This document shows positions 17,912 through 26,842 of a stretch of 64,000 nt of DNA, one piece after another. The DNA is taken from positions 124,001 through 188,000 of the forward strand of contig NZ_SRMQ01000001.1 of the NCBI RefSeq assembly GCF_004768785.1. Direction: 5' to 3'. The position numbers were made by a program, and so were the translations under genes. The stretch is from Caproiciproducens galactitolivorans. GTDB taxonomy: Bacteria > Bacillota > Clostridia > Oscillospirales > Acutalibacteraceae. The notes beneath the pieces are model-generated. The model did no database searches. It was not told the DNA's origin and was given only the letters and a program-made list of their open reading frames with translations. Each line of letters starts with the position of its first letter. Position 1 is the first letter of the stretch.

Positions 17912-20155
17912 ATGTCAAAAAAAAATAAAATGATGGTTGCAGTCACTATACTTATTCTATTGCTGCTTTTGTCAGGCGCAGGGCTTGTTTACAAAGTTCA
18001 AAGCCTTCTCACATCCGATGCCCTGTCGATGATTCAGGAAATTTCCGCGCAAGGGGCAAACGCGGTACATGTATCGATTACGGAAAATTTGGATTTTCTG
18101 AGAACTCTTTCCGATCAGGAGGAGTTTTTAAAATCGAATGATACCTTAGAGCAAATCCGCGCGCTTTCCAAAGGAGCAGAACGAAGAAATTTTACAAGGA
18201 TTTATTTTGCGGATAAAACCGGCCGGGTGGTTACCAATGATGGAAAAACCGTAAGATTGGACAAACAAAAATATTTTCAGCAGGCCATGAAAGGAAATGC
18301 GAATGTTTCCTTCGGCCAGACCGATCTTTTTGATGTTGACCGTAAGGTGATTACGTATGCCGTTCCGGTTATCCGGTCTCATGCCGTTTACGGGGTTATC
18401 GCCGCAACGGCTGATAACGGAAATCTTGGAATACTGGACGGCATTGCCACCGGGCCGGATCGTTCCTTTTTTCTTTTATCCTCGGACGGTTCCGTGATTT
18501 CCAGAAGTGCCGGCGAAGACAGTTTCCAAAATTTTTTTCAATATTTCAGAAAACAATCGAATCCGAAAGAACTGGAAAGGATTCAGAGGGATTTCCAGCA
18601 GGATCGGCCTGGAAACGGCCTGTTAACTGTGGATGGTACGGCTAATTTGATGGGGTATAGTGCGATTCAGGGTACCGACGGCTGGATTCTTGCTGTCACA
18701 GCGGAAGAGAATACGTTTCAGTCGCAGGCGGGTAAAGTCCTGTTCATGAGTGAAATACTCGTCGCTTTTTTAATTTTGATATGTATTGCTTGTGCAATTA
18801 GTTTTTTAAAATTTAAAAAGAATACTTATGAAGCAAAGCTGCACCAGGAAGAAGAAATCAATCATTTTATTTATAGTGATGCGTTAACCGATCTGCCGAA
18901 CCGAAAAGGGGTGAAAAAAAATATAAGGGAATGGTTTGAGTGCACCAAGTGCAAAACAGGCGGAGCTTTTTTTCTTGATGTGGATAATTTCCGTTCCGTA
19001 AACAATACGTTTGGGAATGATGTGGGGGACGAATTCCTTGCTGCCGCCGCTTCACGCTTGGCGATGCTTACCGGGAAGAATAACATTATCGGAAGAATCG
19101 GCGGCGATGAATATGCCTTGTTTATCTCGAATATCAGTACAAACGCCCAGTTGGAGGATTTCGCGAAAAAGATCGTCGAACTCTTTAAAAAGCCTTTTCT
19201 GGTTCGGAAAAATGTTATCCAGTTAACCTGCAGCATTGGCGCTGTCCTCTTTAATTACAGCGAGGTTGTCAAGGAAAATAAGTTTGACGATATCATTAAC
19301 CGCGGGGAGTTTGTGCTGCAGGAGGCAAAAAAGAACTCAAAGGGAAGCTATGAAATCTACAACGACCAGTATGGGATGTCCATTGAGCGACGCTTCCAAA
19401 TGCTTTCAGAGCTGAAATTGTCCATCTACAATAAGGAATTGGTCTGCTATTATCAGCCGCAGTACGACTATGATAAAAAAGCCGTCGTCGGCTTTGAATC
19501 TTTGGCCCGCTGGAACAGCAAGAAATTTGGAATGGTTCCTCCGCTTCAGTTTATCGAGCTGGCCGAGGAAACCGGATTCATTAAGCAGTTGGGGCGTTTC
19601 ATGATCAACCAAGCCTTTGCTTTTGCAAAAAGCATAAGTGACCCCGGCATTTGTGTATCCTTTAATGCTTCGCCGATTGAGTTAATGCAGGCGGATTTTA
19701 CGGATTATGTAATCGAGCGTTTCTGCTATTACGAGCTGGAGCCGGAGAGCGTGGCGATTGAAATTACAGAGTCCTGCTTGATTGAATCGTTTGATGATGT
19801 GGTAAAAAAACTGAAAATCCTCACGGATTGCGGCATCAGCATCTATCTGGATGATTTCGGAACCGGCTTTTCTTCGCTTTCTTACTTAAAGGAACTGCCG
19901 ATCCATGCGGTGAAAATCGATAAAAGCTTTATTGACAACATCGTTTCCGATAGGGTAAGGAGAGACATTGTTGATATGATCATCCGGCTGGCGCATCGCC
20001 TGAATCTGAAGGTGATTGCCGAGGGAGTGGAAACAAAGGAGCAGGCGCAGTGTATTTCCGAATGCGGATGCAACCTAATTCAGGGGTACTACATCAGCAA
20101 GCCTGTCCCGGGCGAAGAGGCCATTGCTTTCCTTGATGAGCTGAAAACCGGATAA
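17912..20155 (+). CDS. Membrane sensor diguanylate cyclase/phosphodiesterase (GGDEF-EAL)
   Basis: A 747-residue cyclic-di-GMP protein. Transmembrane helices at about 9-29 and 281-300 enclose an extracellular Cache-like sensor domain. The GGDEF domain follows with intact GGDEY at 397-401. The EAL domain starts at ESL (529-531) and keeps DDFGTG (647-652) and the EGVE motif, so both synthesis and breakdown could be active. The ATG at 17912 is preferred over a GTG four codons earlier. It stands alone, with a terminator after it. Confidence 0.93.
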   Translation: MSKKNKMMVAVTILILLLLLSGAGLVYKVQSLLTSDALSMIQEISAQGANAVHVSITENLDFLRTLSDQEEFLKSNDTLEQIRALSKGAERRNFTRIYFADKTGRVVTNDGKTVRLDKQKYFQQAMKGNANVSFGQTDLFDVDRKVITYAVPVIRSHAVYGVIAATADNGNLGILDGIATGPDRSFFLLSSDGSVISRSAGEDSFQNFFQYFRKQSNPKELERIQRDFQQDRPGNGLLTVDGTANLMGYSAIQGTDGWILAVTAEENTFQSQAGKVLFMSEILVAFLILICIACAISFLKFKKNTYEAKLHQEEEINHFIYSDALTDLPNRKGVKKNIREWFECTKCKTGGAFFLDVDNFRSVNNTFGNDVGDEFLAAAASRLAMLTGKNNIIGRIGGDEYALFISNISTNAQLEDFAKKIVELFKKPFLVRKNVIQLTCSIGAVLFNYSEVVKENKFDDIINRGEFVLQEAKKNSKGSYEIYNDQYGMSIERRFQMLSELKLSIYNKELVCYYQPQYDYDKKAVVGFESLARWNSKKFGMVPPLQFIELAEETGFIKQLGRFMINQAFAFAKSISDPGICVSFNASPIELMQADFTDYVIERFCYYELEPESVAIEITESCLIESFDDVVKKLKILTDCGISIYLDDFGTGFSSLSYLKELPIHAVKIDKSFIDNIVSDRVRRDIVDMIIRLAHRLNLKVIAEGVETKEQAQCISECGCNLIQGYYISKPVPGEEAIAFLDELKTG

Positions 20156-20163
20156 AAGATTAA

Positions 20164-20207
20164 ACTGCAGAGCAGCTTTGTGTATTTTGCTCTGTAGTTT
20201 TTTTTTA
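20164..20207 (+). terminator. Terminator after GGDEF-EAL gene
   Basis: Arms ACTGCAGAGCA and TGCTCTGTAGT followed by a run of nine T. Confidence 0.85.
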
Positions 20208-20294
20208 TTTTGTGTTATAATCTGTTGTAGAAATGATTTTTAATACAGTTTATAAAAATAAATTATTTTTTTATTTAAGGAAAGGGAGATTGAA

Positions 20295-21047
20295 ATGAAA
20301 ATCATCAGCGCACCGGATTACCAAAGCATGAGCAGAAAAGCGGCGAATATCATATCTGCTCAAGTGATTCTGTTCCCCCATTCGGTTTTGGGCCTTGCAA
20401 CCGGTTCCACGCCGCTGGGTGTTTACAGCCAGCTTGCGGAATGGTACAAAAAGGGAGATATCGATTTTTCCAAAGTTCACACGGTTAATTTGGATGAATA
20501 CTGCGGTTTGGCTCCCGACCATGAGCAGAGCTACCGCTACTATATGAATACGAACTTTTTCCAACATGTAAACATCCCATTAGAAAACACAAACGTTCCC
20601 AACGGGTTGGCAAAGGATATTGAAGCGGAATGCAAACGTTATGACCATGTAATCAACAGCCTTGGCGGAATCGATTTACAGCTTTTGGGAATCGGCCATA
20701 CCGGCCACATCGGTTTTAATGAGCCGGATTCCGATTTTGACAAAACCACACACAGCGTCAGACTCACACAAAAGACCATTGATGCGAATTCCCGTTTTTT
20801 TGAAAAGCCCGAGGATGTCCCTCACTATGCGATCACAATGGGCATTAAAGCGATTATGCAGGCAAAAAAGATATTGCTGATAGCAAACGGGGAAAGTAAA
20901 GCGGATATTTTGTACCGTTCCCTTTTCGGGCCGATAACGCCGGAAGTTCCCGCTTCTATTCTTCAGCTTCACAATGATTTAACGGTGGTTGCCGACGAAG
21001 CAGCGTTGAAGATGATCCGGGAGAAAAATCCTTCCGCGATCGGCTGA
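20295..21047 (+). CDS. nagB: Glucosamine-6-phosphate deaminase
   Basis: A 250-residue enzyme that converts glucosamine-6-phosphate to fructose-6-phosphate and ammonia. It shows LATGSTPLG (34-42), the active-site NLDEYCGL with Asp67 and Glu68, and GHIGFNEP (137-144). It has the normal short bacterial length. AAAGGGAGA precedes the ATG. It is monocistronic, with a hairpin terminator after it; nagA is not adjacent. Confidence 0.97.
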   Translation: MKIISAPDYQSMSRKAANIISAQVILFPHSVLGLATGSTPLGVYSQLAEWYKKGDIDFSKVHTVNLDEYCGLAPDHEQSYRYYMNTNFFQHVNIPLENTNVPNGLAKDIEAECKRYDHVINSLGGIDLQLLGIGHTGHIGFNEPDSDFDKTTHSVRLTQKTIDANSRFFEKPEDVPHYAITMGIKAIMQAKKILLIANGESKADILYRSLFGPITPEVPASILQLHNDLTVVADEAALKMIREKNPSAIG

Positions 21048-21064
21048 TCAGCCAGAAGTTTTAC

Positions 21065-21094
21065 AGAGCGAACTCCGGTTCGCTCTTAATTTTT
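21065..21094 (+). terminator. Terminator after nagB
   Basis: Arms AGAGCGAAC and GTTCGCTCT with a three- to four-base loop, followed by TAATTTTT. Confidence 0.8.
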
Positions 21095-21143
21095 GGAATA
21101 ATTTATGGTATAATAAATTAACATGAAGAAGGGAAGATGAACA

Positions 21144-22520
21144 TTGAGCTTTGGAAATAAAATATTAAATTACCGTGAGGATATACTGAAAGATTTGGCG
21201 GAGCTGGTTGCTATTCCCTCTGTCCAATCAAAGCCGGAGGAGGGAATGCCGTTCGGCAGGGAAGTGGCAAGGGTCATGGACGCGTTTGCAAATATGGCGG
21301 ATCGGATGGGCTTTGTAACGAAAAATGTCGGAGGGTATGCCGGCCACGCAGAATACGGCGAAGGAGACGAGGTTGCGGCTGTTGTTGCGCATCTCGATAT
21401 TGTTCCGGAAGGGGAAGGTTGGGACACCGACCCGTTTACGCTTACAAAAAAAGGAAACCTGTATTTCGGGCGCGGCACCGCGGACGACAAGGGCGCGGCA
21501 ATTGTCGCTCTTTACTGTTTAAAAGTCCTGAAAGATGAAAATATTAAGGGAAAACGCCGTCTTCGCGTCATTTTCGGCGGCGGGGAAGAAACAAGCAGCA
21601 ATGATCTGGAAATGTATCTGAAATCGGAACAGATGCCGGTTATGGCCTTTACGCCGGATTCCGATTACGGTATCTGCAACCGCGAAAAGGGAATCATGCG
21701 CCTGACGATTTCCACAAAAAGCGACAGCTCCGTTATAAAGAAATTTACTGCCGGAACGGTCGTCAATGCCGTACCGTCCAAAGCGGCGGCGGAGATTCTC
21801 TGCACGGAAGATGTCTTCCGGAAATTGCAGGAGGCTGCGAAAACAACGCCCGGCGATTTCCATGTGGAGCGGACGGCGGACGGTGCGAAAATCACCTCCG
21901 CCGGAAAAGCGTCGCATGCCATGCAACCGCAGGAAGGATTTAATGCCGCAACCCATTTAATGAAGCTTCTCGGCGTCGTTTTTAAAGCAGAGGAGCTGGG
22001 TACGCTCGTTCGGTTTGTTAATACAAAGATCAGTACGGAGCTTTACGGCGAATCCCTTGGCATTTCGCAGCGGGATAAAGAATCCGGTCCGCTTACTTTC
22101 AATGTTGGTCTCGTAAATATAGGGGAGGGCGAGGATTCGATCGGAATTGATATTCGCTATCCTGTTACCGGAGATGGAGAGGGGATATTTGCAAAGATCG
22201 CAAAAAATGCCGCAGGTTTTGGCTTGAAATGCGAATGGCAAACACATTCTAAGCCTCTTTTCCTTCCGGAGGACAATCCGTTCATTTCCCTTTTGAAGGA
22301 TTCGTATGCCGAGATCACCGGGAATCCGGCGGATCTATACGCTACCGGGGGCGGCACGTATGCGCGTGCATTTGAAGGCCGCGCCGTGGCGTTCGGTCCT
22401 TTCTTCCCGGACGAAGCAGATCGCCGGCTGCACAATACGAACGAAAACATTGACATTGACCGCTTTATGGTGCATGCGCAGATTTGCCTGGAGGCAATGT
22501 ATCGCATGTTTACAAAATAA
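21144..22520 (+). CDS. pepV: M20 family dipeptidase (PepV-like)
   Basis: A 458-residue metallo-dipeptidase. Zinc-binding motifs are VVAHLDIVPEG and GRGTADDKG, with the catalytic Glu in GGGEETSSND and a late H in the final domain, matching PepV/PepT-like cytosolic dipeptidases. It starts at TTG 21144, because the ATG seven bases earlier is out of frame and soon stops. The GAAGGGA site supports this start. Single-gene transcript. Confidence 0.93.
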   Translation: MSFGNKILNYREDILKDLAELVAIPSVQSKPEEGMPFGREVARVMDAFANMADRMGFVTKNVGGYAGHAEYGEGDEVAAVVAHLDIVPEGEGWDTDPFTLTKKGNLYFGRGTADDKGAAIVALYCLKVLKDENIKGKRRLRVIFGGGEETSSNDLEMYLKSEQMPVMAFTPDSDYGICNREKGIMRLTISTKSDSSVIKKFTAGTVVNAVPSKAAAEILCTEDVFRKLQEAAKTTPGDFHVERTADGAKITSAGKASHAMQPQEGFNAATHLMKLLGVVFKAEELGTLVRFVNTKISTELYGESLGISQRDKESGPLTFNVGLVNIGEGEDSIGIDIRYPVTGDGEGIFAKIAKNAAGFGLKCEWQTHSKPLFLPEDNPFISLLKDSYAEITGNPADLYATGGGTYARAFEGRAVAFGPFFPDEADRRLHNTNENIDIDRFMVHAQICLEAMYRMFTK

Positions 22521-22618
22521 GCTGGTGGATTATAGGAGAATACGATAACCGAATTCTGTAAAAAGGGGCGTTCTTTTCCTCTCTCCTGGGTAAAAATGTG
22601 TGTATCGTATGTGAAAAG

Positions 22619-22657
22619 GGCTGACAACGTCTTTCAGACGGCGTCAGCCTGTTTTTT
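22619..22657 (+). terminator. Terminator after pepV
   Basis: Arms GGCTGAC and GTCAGCC with an inner GTC/GAC pair, followed by TGTTTTTT. Confidence 0.8.
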
Positions 22658-22676
22658 CCATAATATGTAAGAAAAA

Positions 22677-22706
22677 AGAGCCGCCAAAAAACTTGGCGGT
22701 TCTTTT
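22677..22706 (-). terminator. Terminator of the HD-domain gene
   Basis: Arms GAGCCGCCAA and TTGGCGGTTC. On the - strand the stem is followed by CTCTTTTTTC; a T run on the + strand makes it bidirectional. It touches the stop codon of the gene. Confidence 0.75.
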
Positions 22707-23221
22707 TAATAGGACTCGGTTACAGAAGAAATTCGTAAAATTTCAGCGATGGAGCAAAATTTGTCCGAAAAGCTGACGATGTAAGCTTCCTTATATTTTG
22801 GAAATTTCACCGTCAACGGCCACATGTGCTTTACAATAATATCTTTTTCCAACTCATTCAGCAGGAAATGTTTTTCCGCGTTTGCAAGGGCGGTAAGCGG
22901 ATGCTTAAAGCCGTGCAACCCTATTGGATTTTTTGTATTATGCCAGTCATATAGAAAAAAGTCATGCAGAAGCGCGCCCCGAATGATGCTTCGGTAATCA
23001 ACTTGCAGATTTAGCTTACGGCAAATCCAGAAGCTGAGGTAGGCCACGGAAATGCTGTGTTTTAAACAGGAAACATCCGCATGCTGTATGAAAGTATCCA
23101 TCAACTGCACATCGTCGGAATTCAATAATTCCTCTGCACAGCTTTTAAAAAACTGTTTTTCCTCTGCCGTTAGTTTCAGATTGCTCATCTCCGATTTTGT
23201 ACTAGTATAATCATAAATCAT
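22706..23221 (-). CDS. HD-domain phosphohydrolase-like protein
   Basis: A 171-residue protein with an HD domain: a first His in CLKHSISVAYLSF and the HD pair in GALLHDFFLYDW, then a conserved HPL motif in GFKHPLTAL and a final Asp in SFSDKFC. It is typical of small clostridial HD proteins of unknown substrate (often annotated as phosphohydrolase). Start assignment is uncertain: the first ATG lacks a good ribosome site, and a second ATG at 23188 has a GGAG that is too close. Confidence 0.8.
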   Translation of the reverse strand: MIYDYTSTKSEMSNLKLTAEEKQFFKSCAEELLNSDDVQLMDTFIQHADVSCLKHSISVAYLSFWICRKLNLQVDYRSIIRGALLHDFFLYDWHNTKNPIGLHGFKHPLTALANAEKHFLLNELEKDIIVKHMWPLTVKFPKYKEAYIVSFSDKFCSIAEILRISSVTESY

Positions 23222-23295
23222 TTTTGCGCATATAGCAAGGGGGGGATAACAAACTTTCCATAAATATGCCGTTATTGTCAGGGAGAGGGTTGCAA

Positions 23296-23553
23296 TTAAT
23301 TATCCTCCAATTTGCTTGACAGTTTCTCCATACAATCGCGGCAAATATTGCGGCCTTTAAACGATATAACGTCGTTCATACTGTTACAAAAAACACATGC
23401 AGGCTCGTATTTTTGAAGAATAATCCTGCCGTCGTCATCGACAAAAATTTGAAGCGGATCTTTTTCTTTTATATTAAGAGTCATTCTGAGTTCTTTCGGC
23501 GACACAATTCGACCTAATTCGTCAACTTTACGAATAATACCTGTCGATTTCAT
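23296..23553 (-). CDS. AbrB/SpoVT-type regulator with zinc ribbon
   Basis: An 85-residue transition-state regulator. Residues 1-50 form the swapped-hairpin DNA-binding domain (STGIIRKVDELGRIVSPKELR, with Ser where Ile or Leu is usual before PKE). Residues 54-77 hold two CxxC pairs (CVFC and CRDC), which probably bind zinc and replace the usual dimerising tail. GGTGATGATAAAGG precedes the ATG. It has its own consensus promoter. Such proteins are often control genes of sporulation or stationary phase. Confidence 0.88.
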   Translation of the reverse strand: MKSTGIIRKVDELGRIVSPKELRMTLNIKEKDPLQIFVDDDGRIILQKYEPACVFCNSMNDVISFKGRNICRDCMEKLSSKLEDN

Positions 23554-23597
23554 CCTTTATCATCACCTTTCTTTTCAGCTTCCTCATCTATGACAAA

Positions 23598-23626
23598 ATT
23601 ATAGTATATTTTTCCAATTATGTCAA
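23598..23626 (-). promoter_or_regulatory. Promoter of the AbrB-type regulator
   Basis: On the - strand TTGACA (23626-23621) and TATAAT (23603-23598) are 17 bases apart, about 45 bases before the ATG. Confidence 0.85.
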
Positions 23627-23709
23627 TTATTTGCATACCGAAAAAATTAATTTTATGTGCTAACCCGAAATTCTTTCGAATAGATATAAAAGAGACTAAA
23701 TAGGGAAGG

Positions 23710-24297
23710 GTGAGTGCGCTGCTGAACTACATATGGGCGGGACTCATTATTATCAGCATTATCTGCGCCGTAGTAACCGGAAGAGTCCCCCAACTTTCCG
23801 CCGCAGTTATGAGCGGCGCGTCTGGAGCGGTTGAGCTGATCATCGCGATGACGGGAATGATGTGCGCATGGACCGGTTTGATGAAAATTGCGGATGAGGG
23901 CGGGATTACTCGAATTTTGTCCAAGCTTCTGCGTCCGGTTATGCGGCGGCTTTTCCCGGATTGCGAAGAGGAAAGCCCGGCAATAAAAGCGATTTGCATG
24001 AATATAACGGCGAACTTTCTCGGGCTTGGAAACGCGGCCACGCCGATGGGCATTGCCGCCATGAAGGAACTGGCGAAACGGAACCCGACCCAAACCGCGG
24101 ACAATTCCATGGCGATGTTTGTGGTGATTAACGCCGCGTCCATCCAACTGATTCCAACCTTTATGGGGACTCTGCGGGCAAAGTACGGCTCCCCTGCTCC
24201 GTTTGATATTTTGCCGGCAGTATGGCTTACTTCTGTCTGCGCGCTGGTTGTGGGGATTACTGTGGCAAAGCTTTTGGAGGGAAGGTCAAGTGGATAA
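23710..24297 (+). CDS. spmA: Spore maturation protein A
   Basis: A 195-residue integral membrane protein with a nucleoside-recognition (Gate) domain. SpmA with SpmB is needed for core dehydration of the spore. Typical segments are VVTGRVPQLS at the start and the conserved ATPMGIAAMKEL region near the middle. Translation appears to begin at GTG 23710 after GGGAAG. It overlaps spmB by eight bases. Confidence 0.93.
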   Translation: MSALLNYIWAGLIIISIICAVVTGRVPQLSAAVMSGASGAVELIIAMTGMMCAWTGLMKIADEGGITRILSKLLRPVMRRLFPDCEEESPAIKAICMNITANFLGLGNAATPMGIAAMKELAKRNPTQTADNSMAMFVVINAASIQLIPTFMGTLRAKYGSPAPFDILPAVWLTSVCALVVGITVAKLLEGRSSG

Positions 24298-24811
24298 GTT
24301 AGGTGCTTACGCTATACCCGCCACGGTCTTCCTGATTGTGCTTTTTGGGCTGATGCGCGGCGTGCCGCTGTTCGACACCTTTGTTGCAGGGGCGAAAGAA
24401 GGCTTGTCGTCGACAATTTCCATCCTGCCGTCCCTCATCGGGTTGATGATGGCGGTCGCTATGCTAAACGCCTCCGGCGCGCTGGATATCCTTTCCTCGA
24501 TGTTTTCCCCGGTCGCGAAATTTTTGGGGCTTCCGCCCCAGGTGATGCCGCTTGTGCTGATCAAACCGATTTCGGGAAGCGGTTCCACCGCTGTTTTGGC
24601 ACAAATTTTCCAGGATTGCGGGACGGAAAGCTTTGCGGGCCGTGTTGCTTCGGTCATGTCTGGCTCTACGGAAACGACTTTTTACGCAATTGCGGTCTAC
24701 TTCGGCGCAGTCGGTATTAAGAAAACCCGCCACACCATTCCCGCCGCGGTAACGGCGGATTTTACGGCCTTCGTCGTATCGGCCTTGTCGGTACGCTTAT
24801 TTTTTCAATAA
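24290..24811 (+). CDS. spmB: Spore maturation protein B
   Basis: A 173-residue membrane protein, partner of SpmA. The conserved KPISGSGSTAVL and SVMSGSTETTFYA motifs of the family are present. The start is GTG 24290, with GGAGGGAAGG just upstream, inside the end of spmA, so the pair is translationally coupled. A feoB gene begins 12 bases after the stop. Confidence 0.95.
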   Translation: MDKLGAYAIPATVFLIVLFGLMRGVPLFDTFVAGAKEGLSSTISILPSLIGLMMAVAMLNASGALDILSSMFSPVAKFLGLPPQVMPLVLIKPISGSGSTAVLAQIFQDCGTESFAGRVASVMSGSTETTFYAIAVYFGAVGIKKTRHTIPAAVTADFTAFVVSALSVRLFFQ

Positions 24812-24823
24812 AAAGGATGCACT

Positions 24824-26668
24824 ATGAATCGTCAGTCATTTCATTATGTTGTCGCGCTCGTCGGAAATCCAAACTGCGGAAAAACGACGCTATTTAATGC
24901 CTTAACCGGCTCGACGGCTACGGTTGGAAATTGGCCCGGCGTAACCGTTGAGAGAAAAAGCGGTACGGTGTGCTATCACAATGATACGCTGGAAATTGTG
25001 GATCTTCCGGGGATTTATTCGCTGGTTCCCTATTCGCCGGAGGAGGCGATTGCCGGGAATTTTCTGAATAATAAACCGGATTTAATTATCAATATTGTGG
25101 ACGCCTCCAATCTTGAACGTAATCTTTACCTGACCACGCAGTTAATGGAACTGCATATCCCCATGGTAATTGCATTGAACATGATGGATGTGGTGAAAAG
25201 GCGGGGGGATTTCATTGACTGCGCTATTCTTTCCAAGCTATTAAACGTAGAAACCATCCCGGTTGCCGCCTCAAAAGGAGAGGGGCTGTCCGAATTGCTC
25301 AGGGCGGCGGCCAGCGCGGTAAAAAAAACGGCGGTTTATCCTACGGTAAAAAAGCCGGTCGGCAGTCGCGACCCAGAAACGGCGCTTGCAGACGCCCGTT
25401 ATCGGTACATAGGAGAACTTACGCAGAAAGCGGTGAAAAAGCACAGCGCCTCGAAAAAAAGCGTGTCGGAAAAGATTGATGCTGTGGCAACCAACCGCTA
25501 TTTGGCTATTCCGGTGTTTCTTCTGCTGATTCTGGCGATTTTTTATATTACATTCGGCCCGGTAGGGTCTTTTTTGGTGCGCTGTGTGGATGCTTTTCTT
25601 ACGGGCTGGCTTTCGCCGCTTACCGATTCCGCTTTAACGGCAATCGGTGCCTCCGTAGGGGTGCGAAGCTTGATTCTGGATGGTATTCTGGCCGGCGTTG
25701 GCGCCGTGCTGAAGTTCCTGCCGCAGATTCTCCTCCTGTTCCTGCTTCTGTCCCTTTTGGAGGACAGCGGCTATATGGCGCGCGCCGCTTTTATTATGGA
25801 CGCGCCCATGCGGAAAATCGGGCTTTCCGGCCGGGCGTTTGTGCCGCTGCTGATGGGCTTTGGCTGTACTGTGCCGGCGGTAATGGGTACGCGCATTCTG
25901 GAAAACGAGAAAGACAGGCGCTTAACGATTCTGATTCTGCCGTTCATGTCCTGCAGCGCCAAGATGCCGGTTTACTCCCTGTTTATTTCTTCGTTTTTCG
26001 CCGACTGTCGGCCAATTGCCATGCTTTTGATTTATTTTTCAGGCATGGTGATGGGGTTGTTATCTGCGCTGCTGTTTAAAAACAGTATCCTGAAAGGGGA
26101 ACCCGCGCCGTTTGTAATGGAATTGCCGGACTACCGGTTCCCGACTGCACAAACGGTTTGGCTGCAGGTAGAGCGGCGTATCCGGGATTTTTTGCAAAAA
26201 GCGGGAACAACTATATTTGTCGCGACGGTGGTTATCTGGCTGTTGCAGAGGTTCACCGTCGGTTTGAGGATGACCTCGGACAGTTCATGCAGCATCCTTG
26301 CGGAAGTGGGCAGGAGGATTGCTCCGCTGTTTGCGCTTTGCGGTTTTGGCGATTGGAAATCCGCCGTATCCCTTCTCGCCGGACTCATTTCCAAGGAATC
26401 GGTGATCAGCACGATGAGCGTGCTTTACTCGGGGAAGCTGGAGATCGCCCTTCAATCGAATTTTACGCCGCTGAGCGCGTGCTCTTTTCTGATTTTTGTC
26501 CTCTTTTACACACCGTGCGTTACTGCTCTGGCAGCTGTTCGCCGGGAAAGCGGCAGTTTACGATGGATGGCCCTTTCGGCCGCCTATCAGTTTGCCGCTG
26601 CCTGGTACCTTTCTGCCATGTTCTACCAGTGTGCGCTCCTTATTCAGCATTTACAGAATTGCATATAA
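24824..26668 (+). CDS. feoB: Ferrous iron transport protein B (FeoB), first copy
   Basis: A 614-residue membrane GTPase for Fe2+ uptake. The G domain has GNPNCGKTT (14-22), the switch TVGNWPGVTVE, DLPGIYSL and NMMD. Gate helices and the Cys-containing core follow. At 614 residues it is shorter than the second FeoB of this window (717) and has no feoA next to it. It begins 12 bases after spmB and appears to be in the spore-maturation transcript, an unusual place for an iron transporter. A strong terminator follows. Confidence 0.93.
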   Translation: MNRQSFHYVVALVGNPNCGKTTLFNALTGSTATVGNWPGVTVERKSGTVCYHNDTLEIVDLPGIYSLVPYSPEEAIAGNFLNNKPDLIINIVDASNLERNLYLTTQLMELHIPMVIALNMMDVVKRRGDFIDCAILSKLLNVETIPVAASKGEGLSELLRAAASAVKKTAVYPTVKKPVGSRDPETALADARYRYIGELTQKAVKKHSASKKSVSEKIDAVATNRYLAIPVFLLLILAIFYITFGPVGSFLVRCVDAFLTGWLSPLTDSALTAIGASVGVRSLILDGILAGVGAVLKFLPQILLLFLLLSLLEDSGYMARAAFIMDAPMRKIGLSGRAFVPLLMGFGCTVPAVMGTRILENEKDRRLTILILPFMSCSAKMPVYSLFISSFFADCRPIAMLLIYFSGMVMGLLSALLFKNSILKGEPAPFVMELPDYRFPTAQTVWLQVERRIRDFLQKAGTTIFVATVVIWLLQRFTVGLRMTSDSSCSILAEVGRRIAPLFALCGFGDWKSAVSLLAGLISKESVISTMSVLYSGKLEIALQSNFTPLSACSFLIFVLFYTPCVTALAAVRRESGSLRWMALSAAYQFAAAWYLSAMFYQCALLIQHLQNCI

Positions 26669-26671
26669 GAA

Positions 26672-26697
26672 CCCCGGTACAACCCGGGGCTTTTTTT
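26672..26697 (+). terminator. Terminator after spmA-spmB-feoB
   Basis: CCCCGG and CCGGGG arms with a six-base loop, followed by C and seven T, three bases after the feoB stop. Confidence 0.9.
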
Positions 26698-26780
26698 ACG
26701 TAAAATACGCGTACATGACGATAATTATAGCGTAAAATATTTCCAAGCTCAACAATTGTTAAGTTTTTGTCAAGCAAATA

Positions 26781-26809
26781 TTGCATATTGCATTGCAAAT
26801 TGCTATAAT
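26781..26809 (+). promoter_or_regulatory. Promoter of coaX
   Basis: TTGCAT (26781-26786) and TATAAT (26804-26809) with a 17-base spacer, 33 bases before the coaX ATG. Confidence 0.75.
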
Positions 26810-26842
26810 TGCAAAAGAAAAAGTAAAAAGCGGGGAATAATT

